Positions 1-10,532 of a stretch of 64,000 nucleotides of DNA are shown one piece after another. The first letter of the stretch is position 1. Each line of letters starts with the position of its first letter. A program made the position numbers and the translations under genes. Below the pieces are notes generated by a model. It saw nothing but the letters and a program-made list of their open reading frames with translations, was not told where the DNA came from and did not search any database. The stretch comes from an uncultured Verrucomicrobiae bacterium (GTDB lineage Bacteria; Verrucomicrobiota; Verrucomicrobiia; Limisphaerales; UBA1096), in assembly GCA_937770485.1 (NCBI GenBank), contig CALJHX010000010.1, forward strand, positions 52,094 to 116,093, in the 5' to 3' direction.

Positions 1-504
1 AAATGCCCAGCGGACACCTACAATTGCAAAATAGGTAAAAAGACATTGCCACGAGTTCGCAGCAGCTCCATGAATGGGTTCATTGAAGGTGCCGCCTACG
101 GCGGCAAAAGCGGTAAAAGCACCTGGTATGGCGGACACAAACCTTACTACAAACTGAGTGATATTACCGGGAAGGACCAAGCGGGCCCAGTTGGCGGTGG
201 CGTTACTTCTCCGACAGATTTATGGGTTTTTGTGGACGAACATCCCGACAGTATCAATGACGGCTGGAACATCATGAATCCGACCACGGACAGCAGTTGG
301 GTTGATCTGCCTGCCAGTTATCACAACGGAGGCTGTGGTTATTCGTTCGCCGACAACCACGCCGAAATTAAGGTTTGGAAGGACAAAATCCCAAGGACAG
401 AACCGGTACGTCAATCCTCTCGGAACGGATTTTCAAACAATGGCAGGCGTAAGGGGTACAACGATTACTGGTGGGTCATTGAACGATCAACATCGAAGCT
501 CTAG
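1..504 (+). CDS. C-terminal part of prepilin-like H-X9-DG protein (5' truncated by window edge)
   Basis: Frame 1 is open from base 1 (KCPADTYNCK...); contains ..DEHPDSINDGWN.. and HNGGCGYSFADNHAEIKVW, typical of this family. Confidence 0.75.
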   Translation, partial: KCPADTYNCKIGKKTLPRVRSSSMNGFIEGAAYGGKSGKSTWYGGHKPYYKLSDITGKDQAGPVGGGVTSPTDLWVFVDEHPDSINDGWNIMNPTTDSSWVDLPASYHNGGCGYSFADNHAEIKVWKDKIPRTEPVRQSSRNGFSNNGRRKGYNDYWWVIERSTSKL

Positions 505-540
505 GCTAGAATCAATTTGGGTACAGGCTTGGTACGCAGT

Positions 541-640
541 TGGTCACCCGAGGGCAACATGTCGCTCAACGTTCCCATGCCGAACAGCCGGGATTTGTAT
601 TGGATGATGGAGAAACCCACACCCGATAGGCCGCCCCTGA
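541..640 (+). pseudogene. Remnant of a prepilin-like C-terminus (WSPEGNMSLNVPMPNSRDLYWMMEKPT)
   Basis: Frame at 541 resembles the NxRDLxWMMEHxT C-terminus seen at 1490-1540; no start codon or upstream gene body. Confidence 0.45.
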
Positions 641-649
641 TTTTAAAGC

Positions 650-1544
650 ATGAGAAAAACACAAGCATTCACATTGATTGAATTGTTGGTGGTCATTGCC
701 ATCATCGCCATCCTGGCCGGCCTGCTCCTGCCGGCCCTGGCCAAAGCCAAGACGAAGGCACGGGCCATCACCTGCATGAACGGCAACAATCAGTTGACCA
801 TGGCCTGGCGCTTTTACGCCGATGAAAATGATGGCCGTTTGGTCGGCTCCGGCCGGGGCCAGATGATGAGCGGTAAGCAAATCCCCGAGTGGACCGGCGG
901 AAACTGGCTGGACAAAAACAACCCGAAAAAGTCCCGACAACTGGGATGTGGACTTCTGGCTTCGTGGAGTCAACAGTAAGGGGAGAAAAATTGCCGGACG
1001 AGGCAATCTCCTTTACCCGTATGTCGGCAACAGCACTGAGGTTTTCAACTGCCCAGCCGACAACAGCGTCGGAATCAATAACAAGGGGAAAACAGTACCC
1101 AGGCTCCGGAGCCGTTCAATCAACAACTGGGTGGGCGGTCCTGGTTGGGGCGCCTAAACCGGCACCTGTACGACACCAGCGTCAGCGGCAACATTGGAAT
1201 GGCGCGTATTCCACAAGGACACCGACTTTGTTGCTCCAGGCCCCTCCAACACCTTCGTAATGCTGGATGAACGGGAAGACAGCATCAACGACGGCTACTT
1301 CGTGGTCGACATGGCCGGCTACCCCGGCCAGACCATCAAACTGGTGGATTACCCCGCCAGTTACCACAACCGCGCGGCCGGATTCTCATTTGCCGATGGG
1401 CACGCCGAAATCCACAAGTGGCTTGATAAGCGAACCACACCGCCCATGAGCAAGTCCGATCGCCCTCTGAACGTCGGCATGGCAAACAACAAGGACTTGA
1501 TGTGGATGATGGAACACAGCACCCGAAAAGTCGGCAGTCGCTGA
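650..1544 (+). pseudogene. Prepilin-type N-terminal cleavage/methylation protein, broken by a frameshift and a TAA
   Basis: [28 protein letters not shown] at start; frame changes near 927-935 (to PDNWDVDFWLRGVNSKG); in-frame TAA at 1155-1157, then the same frame continues to [19 protein letters not shown]. Confidence 0.7.
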
Positions 1545-1659
1545 CTCGCTTCCTTTTGCCGATCCAAGAAGCCGACCCACAATGGCAGGTTTCTTGGCGA
1601 CGATTTCCTTTCCATCGTTGACGCCAGACAAACAAGACTGCAGTCTGCCCGACCAGTTT

Positions 1660-3834
1660 ATGGCTCGTACTATACTGTTCATCTGCACCGGTAACGTCTG
1701 CCGCAGCCCGATGGCCGAGGGCTTGTTCAGGTGTCTTATTGAGGAGAACGCAGCTGACCTTATCGTGAAATCTGCCGGGGTGGGCGCTCAGGACGGCCAA
1801 GCGCCAAGCGGGAATGCGATCCGCGCCATGCAGGATCTCGATATCGACATCTCCCCCCAGCGGAGCCTGATGTTGACCGCCGAACTCGCCGCCGAGGCCG
1901 ACATGATCATCGGCATGACCCACGGGCACGTGGAGATGGTCAACCTGATGTTCCCTCACGCAGCCGATAAAGCCTTTTTGCTCCGTGAATTTGACGGCTC
2001 CGTGCCCCTCTACGACCGGGAAATCTCCGATCCCATCGGCGGTTCCTACGAGGTTTACCGCCAATGCCGCGACCAGATCCGTGAAGGCATCGACTCACTT
2101 TTGAACTCCATACAACAAAACAAAAGCCTGGTTCCCGACTCAAATCAACCGGTGATAGAAATAGCCCTCGGCGCGGATCACGCCGGCTACGGACTGAAGA
2201 AAATCCTGGGCAATTATCTCGGCGAAAAAGGCATCCCATATGCCGACTTCGGGTGCGACTCGGAGGACAAGGTCGACTACCCGGACTTCGCGCGTGAGGT
2301 GGCCCGAACCGTGGCCAAGGGGCAGAGCCGGCTTGGCCTGCTGATGTGCAACACCGGTATTGGCATGAGCATGAGCGCCAACAAGGTGCCCGGTGTCCGA
2401 GCCGCGCTTGCGCATGACGAGGAGACAGCCAAGCTCACCCGCCAGCACAACAACGCAAACGTCCTCTGCCTCGGGGCCGCGGCCACGGATGAGGCCTTGG
2501 CAAAGCGCATCCTCGACGCATTCATCGAAACCCCGTTCGTGGACGGCGGCCGCCACGAGCGGCGGGTGAACAAGATGGAACCCGCGGGCGCCTCGGGCAA
2601 ATTCCGGCTGGACTCCGTTGATCCCGAGATCGCGCAGGTCATCCAAGCCGAGACCGTCCGCCAACAGGAAAACATCGAGCTGATCGCCAGCGAGAACTTC
2701 ACCAGCCCGGCCGTCATGCAAGTGCAGGGCTCGGTACTCACTAACAAGTACGCCGAAGGCTATCCGGCCAAGCGCTGGTATGGCGGCTGCGAGCACGTGG
2801 ACGTGGCCGAGCAGTTGGCCATCGATCGGGCTAAGCAACTTTTCGGCGCCGAGCACGCCAACGTGCAGCCCCACTCCGGCAGCGGCGCCAACATGGCTGT
2901 TTACTTTTCCACGCTCCAGCCGGGCGACAAGATACTGACGATGGATCTGTCCCACGGCGGACACCTCACCCACGGACACAAGGCCAACTTCTCGGGCCGG
3001 TTTTACGCGGCCACCCACTACGGCGTTAGCAAGGAGACCGAGCAGATCGATTACGACGAACTGGCCCGAGTGGCAGCAAAGGAAAACCCGACCATGATCA
3101 CGGTCGGGGCCAGTGCCTACCCTCGCGTGATCGACTTCGAGCGAATGGGACAGATTGCCCGCGAAGTGGGTGCACTTCTTTTGGCCGACATAGCCCACAT
3201 CGCCGGACTGGTCGCCGCCGGCTCGCATCCCAGCCCAATCGGCCATGCTGACTTTGTCACCACAACCACCCACAAAACCCTGCGCGGCCCGCGGGGTGGG
3301 CTGATCCTGTGCGGCGCGGAACATGCCAAGGCAATCGATTCCCAGACCTTCCCCGGCATCCAGGGTGGCCCGCTGATGCACGTCATCGCGGCCAAGGCGG
3401 TATGCTTCAAAGAAGCCCTCCAGCCAACCTTCGCGGAGTATCAGGCCCAGGTCGTAGCCAATGCAGCGGCCCTTGCCAACGGCTTGACCAAGAACGGTTT
3501 TCGCCTTGTCAGTGGTGGCACGGACAACCACCTGATGCTGGTGGACGTCGGGTCGCGCGACATGACCGGCAAGGAATGCCAGGCCGCACTCGACGAGGCA
3601 GGCATCACGGTCAACAAAAACACCATCCCCTTCGAGACACGTTCCCCTTTCCAAGCCAGTGGGATACGGATTGGTACACCCGCCGTGACCACGCGCGGCA
3701 TGGGAGTACCGGAGATGGCCAACATTGCCGACATGATCAGCGAGGTGTTGCTCGACATAAAAAATGTTGACAAGCAAGCCGCTGTCCGGCAACGTGTCCA
3801 GCAACTGACCGCAGGATTCCCCTTGCCGTATTAA
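1660..3834 (+). CDS. Fusion: low-molecular-weight protein phosphatase + ribose-5-phosphate isomerase B + serine hydroxymethyltransferase
   Basis: [19 protein letters not shown] (LMW-PTP P-loop), [27 protein letters not shown] (RpiB), then [34 protein letters not shown] (SHMT), one uninterrupted frame; start placed at ATG 1660 inside the longer ORF 1582. Confidence 0.92.
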   Translation: MARTILFICTGNVCRSPMAEGLFRCLIEENAADLIVKSAGVGAQDGQAPSGNAIRAMQDLDIDISPQRSLMLTAELAAEADMIIGMTHGHVEMVNLMFPHAADKAFLLREFDGSVPLYDREISDPIGGSYEVYRQCRDQIREGIDSLLNSIQQNKSLVPDSNQPVIEIALGADHAGYGLKKILGNYLGEKGIPYADFGCDSEDKVDYPDFAREVARTVAKGQSRLGLLMCNTGIGMSMSANKVPGVRAALAHDEETAKLTRQHNNANVLCLGAAATDEALAKRILDAFIETPFVDGGRHERRVNKMEPAGASGKFRLDSVDPEIAQVIQAETVRQQENIELIASENFTSPAVMQVQGSVLTNKYAEGYPAKRWYGGCEHVDVAEQLAIDRAKQLFGAEHANVQPHSGSGANMAVYFSTLQPGDKILTMDLSHGGHLTHGHKANFSGRFYAATHYGVSKETEQIDYDELARVAAKENPTMITVGASAYPRVIDFERMGQIAREVGALLLADIAHIAGLVAAGSHPSPIGHADFVTTTTHKTLRGPRGGLILCGAEHAKAIDSQTFPGIQGGPLMHVIAAKAVCFKEALQPTFAEYQAQVVANAAALANGLTKNGFRLVSGGTDNHLMLVDVGSRDMTGKECQAALDEAGITVNKNTIPFETRSPFQASGIRIGTPAVTTRGMGVPEMANIADMISEVLLDIKNVDKQAAVRQRVQQLTAGFPLPY

Positions 3835-3982
3835 AGGTTCCCCGCTGGACTTCATTCCGTGGGTTTGTTTGTGTTTGTCTTGAACAAGGCAAAGTATTAA
3901 AACACCGACAAAGTATCCCCCCATACCCTATGAGTTAGCTGGGAATCTCATCCGTTATCCACAGGAGGATTCTTGCCGAAAC

Positions 3983-5425
3983 ATGAAAAACACAGGTAGT
4001 AACACCAAGGGTGCCAAAGGCTCCCGCAAGAAAAAATCAATCAGTTTGGCAGCCACCGAGGCTGCTGCCATTCGGAACAAATACCTCCGCGCCTACGGAG
4101 AAACACCCCCTCCCGAGGGAACACCTGCCCCCGCCGATGAGGAGGCTGTGGAAAAACCCAAGGGAGACCCTGTGAACATGAGCCAGCTGCAGGCACTCGA
4201 TATGCCTGAACTGAACAAGATGGCCAAAAAACGGGAAATTCCCAATTATGGCTCTCTGCAGAAACACGAGCTGATTTTCCAACTCCTGCAGCGCAATGCC
4301 GAACAAGCCGGCGTGCTTTACACCGAGGGCTGCCTCGAGATTTTGCCGGAGGGCTTCGGCTTTCTTCGATCCGAGAGTTTCAACTACTTGCCCTGCCCGG
4401 AGGATGTTTATGTTTCGCCGTCACAGATACGCCGGTTCGACCTGCAGACAGGCGACATCATCGCCGGCGAAATCCGGCGGCCGAAGGACAGGGAACGTTT
4501 CTTTGCCCTCGTCAAGGTGGCCTCCGTGGGTCACGAAGAACCGGAGATTGCCAAGGACAAGATTCATTTCGACAACCTCACGCCGCTCTTCCCTGACGAG
4601 CGCTTCATCCTCGAAAACGACCCGGAGGAATATTCCACCCGTGTGATGGACCTGGTCTGCCCGATCGGCAAGGGCACTCGCGGGCTAATTGTCGCGCCGC
4701 CGCGAACCGGCAAGACAGTGCTGATGCAGAACCTGGCCAACGCCGTTATCAAGAACAACCCCGATGTGTATTTGTTCATCCTGCTGATTGATGAACGCCC
4801 GGAGGAGGTCACCGACATGATGCGCACCTGCAAGGCAGCCGAGGTGGTCAGCTCCACCTTTGACGAGCCCCCCGAGCGCCACGTGCAGGTGGCCGAGATG
4901 GTCATCGAGAAGGCCAAGCGCATGGTCGAACACAAGCACGATGTGATGATCCTGCTCGACTCCATCACCCGGCTGGCCCGCGCCTATAACACCGTCCAGC
5001 CCCACTCCGGCAAAATTCTCTCCGGCGGCGTGGACGCCAACGCCCTGCACAAGCCCAAGCGCTTCTTCGGCGCGGCCCGGAACGTTGAGGAAGGCGGCTC
5101 GCTCACCATCTGCGCCACCGCCCTGGTCGACACCGGCTCACGGATGGACGAGGTTATTTTCGAGGAATTCAAGGGCACCGGCAACATGGAGGTGCACCTC
5201 GACCGCTCGCTGGTCGATCGCCGCATCTTCCCCTCGATCAACGTCGAGTTGTCCGGCACCCGCAAGGAGGAACTCCTCTACCATCCGCAGGAACTGCCGC
5301 GCATCGTCACGCTGCGACGCGCACTCACCGGTGTTCCGCCGGTCGAGGGCATGGAACTGCTTCTCGGCAAGCTGAAAAAAACCGAGAACAACATCGAATT
5401 CCTCCTCAAGATGACAGTGGAATAA
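3983..5425 (+). CDS. rho: Transcription termination factor Rho
   Basis: [62 protein letters not shown]. Confidence 0.97.
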   Translation: MKNTGSNTKGAKGSRKKKSISLAATEAAAIRNKYLRAYGETPPPEGTPAPADEEAVEKPKGDPVNMSQLQALDMPELNKMAKKREIPNYGSLQKHELIFQLLQRNAEQAGVLYTEGCLEILPEGFGFLRSESFNYLPCPEDVYVSPSQIRRFDLQTGDIIAGEIRRPKDRERFFALVKVASVGHEEPEIAKDKIHFDNLTPLFPDERFILENDPEEYSTRVMDLVCPIGKGTRGLIVAPPRTGKTVLMQNLANAVIKNNPDVYLFILLIDERPEEVTDMMRTCKAAEVVSSTFDEPPERHVQVAEMVIEKAKRMVEHKHDVMILLDSITRLARAYNTVQPHSGKILSGGVDANALHKPKRFFGAARNVEEGGSLTICATALVDTGSRMDEVIFEEFKGTGNMEVHLDRSLVDRRIFPSINVELSGTRKEELLYHPQELPRIVTLRRALTGVPPVEGMELLLGKLKKTENNIEFLLKMTVE

Positions 5426-5443
5426 ACCGCTTGGCCAGACGCA

Positions 5444-7330
5444 TCACTGGATTCGACCGAATTTTTTTTCCAGCTCGAGGTAGTTCATCTCGATGATCGT
5501 CGGCCGCCCATGCGGGCAGGTGTACGGCATCTCACAGCGTCGCAGGTCGTCCACAAGATTCTGCAACTCCTCCTCCCGCAGCGTATCGTTTGCCTTCACC
5601 GCGTGGCGGCAGACGGTCTTGATGATCACATCCTCGCCAAGCCGCAGCGCATTCACGCCCTCGCCGGCGGCCTGCAACTTGTCTACCAACTCGAGGATGA
5701 ACTTCCGCGAGTCCGTCGCCTTGACGAACGGCGGCAGCGCGTCGAGCAGAAAGGTTCGCTCGCCAAACTCGTTCAACCCGACGCCAAGCCGGTTGAGCGT
5801 CTCCATCATCCCGCTGAGGAACTGCGCCTCCCTCGGCGGCAGCTCCACAGTCTCCGGCAGCAGCAGTTTCTGCGAGGCGGCATTGCCCTCTGACTCCATG
5901 CGCCGGAGCATCTGCTCGTACAGCACCCGCTCGTGTGCGGCGTGCTGATCCAGCAACACCAGCCCTTTATCGGACTCAAGCACCACATAAAGTTTACCGA
6001 CCACGCCAACGAGACGCAGCGGCACGTGCAGCAACGGCACCGGCGCTCCAACCGCTTGGCCGAGGGGACTTGGCAACGACGTCGCCCGCACCGGGTCTTG
6101 TTGCGGCGCAATTGATTGTGCTTGCCCAAACGAGGCCGGCGACGACTCGTCGCCAAGCTCCTGCTGCGTTGGTATCTCCGACGGCGAAGTGGGCGTCACA
6201 TCCACCGCCTCGTATGCCGGCGGAGCCACAGAGGCCGGTTTCCGGCTGTGAAATGCTAACAGCGTTTCCTGAACGGCCTGCGTGAGCAGTCGCCGTACAT
6301 CCCGCTCGTGATGGAACTTCACCTCGCGCTTGGCCGGGTGGATGTTGACGTCCACCTCACCCGGATCGATCTCGATGAACAGGCAGCAGAGTGGGAATTG
6401 TCCCTTCATCAGCGCGGTGTGGTAGCCCTCGATAAGGGCACGGTTAAGGCTGCGATTCTCGATCGGCCGGCGATTCACAAATAGGTGTTGGTTGGCCCGG
6501 GTCGAGCGCGACACACCCGGTGCGCCGATCAACCCCCAGGTGCGCATCGTCGTCTGGCCGTCCCATTGCAGGTCAATCCCGGGGTCGTCCGGGATCGCCT
6601 TGGCCACGCGGTAGTCGCCGCTGGAATCGACGTTCAACAGGCTTATACCATCGCCGTTCAGCGCCGCCATGCGCTCGCGCACGGCGGTGAGGTGCGATGC
6701 CGGGGTGTCGTCCACCCTGCACGGCGGCAGCTCCCACACCTTGCGCTGGTCGCTTGTGAACACAAACCCCACCGCCGGGTTGGCCAACGCCGCCAGCGTC
6801 AGAAAATGCTGGATGTGGCTGCGCTCAGTCTCCGGTGTGCGCAGGAACTTGCGCCGCGCCGGCAGGTTATAAAACAGCGAGCGCACTTCGATCGTCGTGC
6901 CGCCGGCGTGGCCGGCCGATTCCACCGCGCGAATCTTTCCGGCGTGAATGTCGATGCGCGTCCCCTCGCCCGTCTCGTTGCCGCTCGCGAGCGTGGTGAG
7001 TGCCATCCGGCTCACGCTGGCAATGCTGGGGATCGCCTCCCCGCGAAAGCCCATCGTGGTGATCGAGGCGAGGTCCTCCACCACTTGAATCTTGCTGGTC
7101 GCGTGCCGCTCAAGGCAAAGCAGCGCATCGTCACGGTTCATGCCGGAACCGTTATCGGCGACTCGGATGAGGCTACGGCCACCGGCCTGGATATCCACGC
7201 TGATGCGTGTGGGCCCGGCGTCGAGGGCGTTCTCGACCAGTTCCTTCACCACGCTGGCCGGTCGCTCCACCACCTCGCCGGCGGCGATCTGGTTGGCGAC
7301 AATTTCTGGTAGGAGACGGACGGAACCCAT
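5444..7330 (-). CDS. mutL: DNA mismatch repair protein MutL
   Basis: LPEIVANQIAAGEVVERPASVVKELVENALDAG, GFRGEAIPSIASVS; C-terminal CPHGRPTIIEM. Confidence 0.97.
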   Translation of the reverse strand: MGSVRLLPEIVANQIAAGEVVERPASVVKELVENALDAGPTRISVDIQAGGRSLIRVADNGSGMNRDDALLCLERHATSKIQVVEDLASITTMGFRGEAIPSIASVSRMALTTLASGNETGEGTRIDIHAGKIRAVESAGHAGGTTIEVRSLFYNLPARRKFLRTPETERSHIQHFLTLAALANPAVGFVFTSDQRKVWELPPCRVDDTPASHLTAVRERMAALNGDGISLLNVDSSGDYRVAKAIPDDPGIDLQWDGQTTMRTWGLIGAPGVSRSTRANQHLFVNRRPIENRSLNRALIEGYHTALMKGQFPLCCLFIEIDPGEVDVNIHPAKREVKFHHERDVRRLLTQAVQETLLAFHSRKPASVAPPAYEAVDVTPTSPSEIPTQQELGDESSPASFGQAQSIAPQQDPVRATSLPSPLGQAVGAPVPLLHVPLRLVGVVGKLYVVLESDKGLVLLDQHAAHERVLYEQMLRRMESEGNAASQKLLLPETVELPPREAQFLSGMMETLNRLGVGLNEFGERTFLLDALPPFVKATDSRKFILELVDKLQAAGEGVNALRLGEDVIIKTVCRHAVKANDTLREEELQNLVDDLRRCEMPYTCPHGRPTIIEMNYLELEKKFGRIQ

Positions 7331-7471
7331 GCTACACCGCCACTCTACGGGCAGCGCTTGGCCGCCCCAAGCGTTTTTGCTTTCAAAGACAGGGGTCGCA
7401 GATTGGTATGATTAAAGGAAAGCACTCAGCCGATGTTCAATTCGAACTTAAAAGCTGACAACTTTAAAAAC

Positions 7472-8863
7472 TCAGCGCTTGGCCAAGCTGGCCAACTTTA
7501 CGACCTGGTCGAGGTAGCGCTGGACGCTGTCACGCGGGCGCTTGGCCTGGGCCGACTTGAGTAGCGGCACCGCCTTTTCATACTGGCTGCGGCGCACCAA
7601 AAACTGCGCGTGGTTGATCTTCGCCCGCACCTCGAAATCGTCCAGTTGCTCGGCGCGCTGGTAGAACAACTCGGCCTTCTCGACGGCGTCGTTGCGCCCG
7701 TAATAGTCGGCCAAAAGCAGCAGCGACTCGCCATCCAGCGGATCCCTGTCAATGATCTGCTCGAGCGTCTTGATGGCCTTGGCTTCCTCGCCGTTGGCCA
7801 ACTGCACGCGGGCTTCGAGTTGCAGGATTTTCAACCGGTCGGATTCGTTGAACTGGTCTTTGTGGATCGAGCGTATCTGCGCGAGCAGCGAGTTGCCGCG
7901 ATCAAATTCCCCAACAGAGATGAGAATGTCCGCCGCGCGAATCGACGGGGCAACTTCCCTGCCCTTGTCTGCCGCAGCGGCATCGCGGTACGCCGCGAAG
8001 GCGAGGTCGTACGTGCCTTCGTTGATGTAAATATCGGCGAGTTGATTGAGCACCTTGGCGTCGGCCTTGCCCATGCGGCGGACAACCTCGTAGTTGGTGG
8101 CGGCTTTTTTGGATTGAGCCAAGCCAAGATAGGCGTTGGCCTGATGCAGCCAGTAGTCGGCGTTGTCCGGCTTTGCCTGGATCAGCTCGCCGAACAGCGT
8201 CACGCACTCGCCATACTTCTGCTGCTGCAACTCGCACTGGGCGATGCCGAGTTTCCAGTCTAGCTTGTCCGGTGAGAAAAGGGAGGCCTTGCGATAGGCC
8301 GCCTCGGCCGAGAGATATTTCTCGCCGATCAAGTGGCAGTAGCCGATGAGGCCATAAATGTTGCCGTCCTCACCGCCGAGCTCGAGCGTGCGCACCAGTT
8401 CCTTTTGCGCCTCCAAATGCTGGTTTAGCTGGATCAGTACCACGCCAAGGTTCATGTGGGCGCGCTGGAAGTCAGGGAACTTTATGATTGCCTGCCGGTA
8501 TTGCACCACCGCCTTGGGGTAGTCGTTCGCCTGCACGTACAGGTTGGCCAAGGTGAAGTCCAGCGCCGCGCTCGACTCGGGAGTGATGGCCTCGATCAAC
8601 ATGACAATGGCCTGGGTGGGGTCGGCTTGAATCTGCGGGATCAACTTGTCGAACAGCTCTTTTTCTTCAGCGTTGATCTTCGGTTCCACCTCGGACTTGA
8701 CGCCGTAGCTGGCCATGAACTTGTTAATAAACTCGGGGTCTTTCCAAAACTGCCTCGTCGAGGCAAAGCTGGGTTGCGCCTGGCCAAGCGAAGGTGCAAG
8801 TAGCCCAAGCGCCAGTAACAAACCAAGCGCACCGAGTCCTTTTTTGTTCGTGGGTTTCATCAT
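7472..8863 (-). CDS. TPR repeat secreted protein
   Basis: Signal peptide and successive TPR-like helices (NLGVVLIQLNQHLEAQKELVRTLELGG). Confidence 0.85.
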   Translation of the reverse strand: MMKPTNKKGLGALGLLLALGLLAPSLGQAQPSFASTRQFWKDPEFINKFMASYGVKSEVEPKINAEEKELFDKLIPQIQADPTQAIVMLIEAITPESSAALDFTLANLYVQANDYPKAVVQYRQAIIKFPDFQRAHMNLGVVLIQLNQHLEAQKELVRTLELGGEDGNIYGLIGYCHLIGEKYLSAEAAYRKASLFSPDKLDWKLGIAQCELQQQKYGECVTLFGELIQAKPDNADYWLHQANAYLGLAQSKKAATNYEVVRRMGKADAKVLNQLADIYINEGTYDLAFAAYRDAAAADKGREVAPSIRAADILISVGEFDRGNSLLAQIRSIHKDQFNESDRLKILQLEARVQLANGEEAKAIKTLEQIIDRDPLDGESLLLLADYYGRNDAVEKAELFYQRAEQLDDFEVRAKINHAQFLVRRSQYEKAVPLLKSAQAKRPRDSVQRYLDQVVKLASLAKR

Positions 8864-9510
8864 TGCTTTCCGAAATAGAAGGGTTGAATTTTCCTGACGG
8901 CGACCTTTCTACCGTCTTTCATAGCCGGGCTGAATTTCCATTTCCGGATCACCCGAGTCACTTCCCGCTTGAATTCGTTGTGAGTAAACCGACGCACCTG
9001 ATGATCCGTCACCCGGCCCTCCTCATCAATCACGATCGACAGATCCACCCTGCCTGAGACACGGTTCAACAGCAGCTTGGGGGGGTATTGCGGCAGGATC
9101 CGCACCAGCAGACGCGGCTCGCGATCCACTTCCGAGAGGTCAAATATTTTCATCTCCGCGATGGCATCGGTTGACACTTTCGGGTTCAAGCCGGCGTAGA
9201 TGCCGACGCCGCCCGCGCCGGGATTAAGCGCGAGCTCGAGCTGGCTCAGGGTCAGCATCTGCTGCTCCTCCTGCAGCTCCGGTTTTTCCTCTTCTTCCTC
9301 CTCCTCGGGAGGCGGAGGAGGTGGCGGCGGAGGTGGTGGTGGTGGTGGAAGGGATACGTCCACCTTGACGAGAAGGTTTTTCGGGTTCGATCCGGAAAGT
9401 TTCTGCGTAAAAGGCAGGATCAGGAACAGGAGCAGCGAGATCAGCAGACCACCGGTCAAACCCCACAGGACTCCTGTGTTCCTTGTCTCAACCTGAAAAA
9501 CCTTTCGCAT
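8860..9510 (-). CDS. TonB-family energy transducer
   Basis: Single TM N-terminus, Pro/Glu-rich linker, C-terminal VDLSIVIDEEGRVTDHQV..KWKFSPAMKDGRKVAV. Confidence 0.88.
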   Translation of the reverse strand: MRKVFQVETRNTGVLWGLTGGLLISLLLFLILPFTQKLSGSNPKNLLVKVDVSLPPPPPPPPPPPPPPEEEEEEEKPELQEEQQMLTLSQLELALNPGAGGVGIYAGLNPKVSTDAIAEMKIFDLSEVDREPRLLVRILPQYPPKLLLNRVSGRVDLSIVIDEEGRVTDHQVRRFTHNEFKREVTRVIRKWKFSPAMKDGRKVAVRKIQPFYFGKQ

Positions 9511-9519
9511 GACGTGTGG

Positions 9520-9924
9520 CTACGGCAAATCGGCGGAGAGGCTGATACTCTTGGCACCACCGAGCTTGGATTCATCGATCACCCTCACCACCAAACCGGC
9601 GTTGGCACCCTCATCCACCTGGATGATAACCGGCATGTCCTCCTTGGTGGTCAGTCGACGGACGATCGCCCTCACGCCGTTCACTCCGATCTCCTTGCCG
9701 CCGTACACCACCTGCCCCTTGGTGGTCACGGCGATGAGAATGCTGTTTTTGTCTAGCTGCATCGCGGAGGCCGCCTCCGGCTTCTCGACCTCAACGCCGG
9801 TTTCCTCGACAAACACGGTGGTGACGATGAAGAAAATCAGCAGGATAAACACCATGTCGATCAGCGGCGAGATGTTGATGTCCATGGCCTCGTCGGCCCC
9901 CATGATGGATCGGCGTCCCCTCAC
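9520..9924 (-). CDS. ExbD/TolR family biopolymer transport protein
   Basis: [34 protein letters not shown]. Confidence 0.93.
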   Translation of the reverse strand: MRGRRSIMGADEAMDINISPLIDMVFILLIFFIVTTVFVEETGVEVEKPEAASAMQLDKNSILIAVTTKGQVVYGGKEIGVNGVRAIVRRLTTKEDMPVIIQVDEGANAGLVVRVIDESKLGGAKSISLSADLP

Positions 9925-10523
9925 GATCCCACCGCCTTTCGTTTGAACTGTTGCAGGGTCAAGCTTTCCAGCCGAACAAGAAACGCCTCGTACTCATCCT
10001 TGCGGCGCTTGATGGCGTAGGCCATGAAGTAGCCCGGCACGGCAATCAGCAGGCCCATCTCGGTGGTGATCAGCGCCTCGGAAATCCCGCTGGCCACCAC
10101 GTCCACCAGCTTGCCGCCGCCCACCGAGAGGCCCTTGAACGTCACTAGCATGCCCATCACGGTTCCCAGCAACCCCAGAAGCGGTGCCATGGCCAAGAGG
10201 GTATTCAGAAAAACCAAACGCCGCTCGAAAAACGGCAGCCGGGAGGCGAACACCTCGGAGAAACGACTGTACACTTCGTCCAGCTTCCCCACTTCGTCCT
10301 GCGTGTAACGGATGATCTCGCCCACTTCCCCCTCGCTCTTCCCGGGTGTCCGCACCCAGTCGATCACCGTTTCATCGTCGAGATGCTTGTATCCGCGCTG
10401 CCGGAAGTTCAACAGCAGGCTCGTGGCCACGGTGTAAATCAACAGCGCCACCAACAGCAACGGCAACATCACCACCCCGCCGGATTGCCATGTTTCAACG
10501 ATGTACTCGAGAGTGTCGGCCAT
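9921..10523 (-). CDS. MotA/TolQ/ExbB proton channel family protein
   Basis: [50 protein letters not shown]. Confidence 0.93.
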   Translation of the reverse strand: MADTLEYIVETWQSGGVVMLPLLLVALLIYTVATSLLLNFRQRGYKHLDDETVIDWVRTPGKSEGEVGEIIRYTQDEVGKLDEVYSRFSEVFASRLPFFERRLVFLNTLLAMAPLLGLLGTVMGMLVTFKGLSVGGGKLVDVVASGISEALITTEMGLLIAVPGYFMAYAIKRRKDEYEAFLVRLESLTLQQFKRKAVGS

Positions 10524-10532
10524 CTATCAAAG

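Noticed and set aside
2140-3924. 594-aa minus-strand ORF
   Set aside because: Antisense shadow of the well-supported LMW-PTP/RpiB/SHMT fusion on the plus strand; no recognisable protein motifs.
6485-7312. 275-aa plus-strand ORF
   Set aside because: Antisense to mutL; composition typical of a GC-rich shadow ORF.
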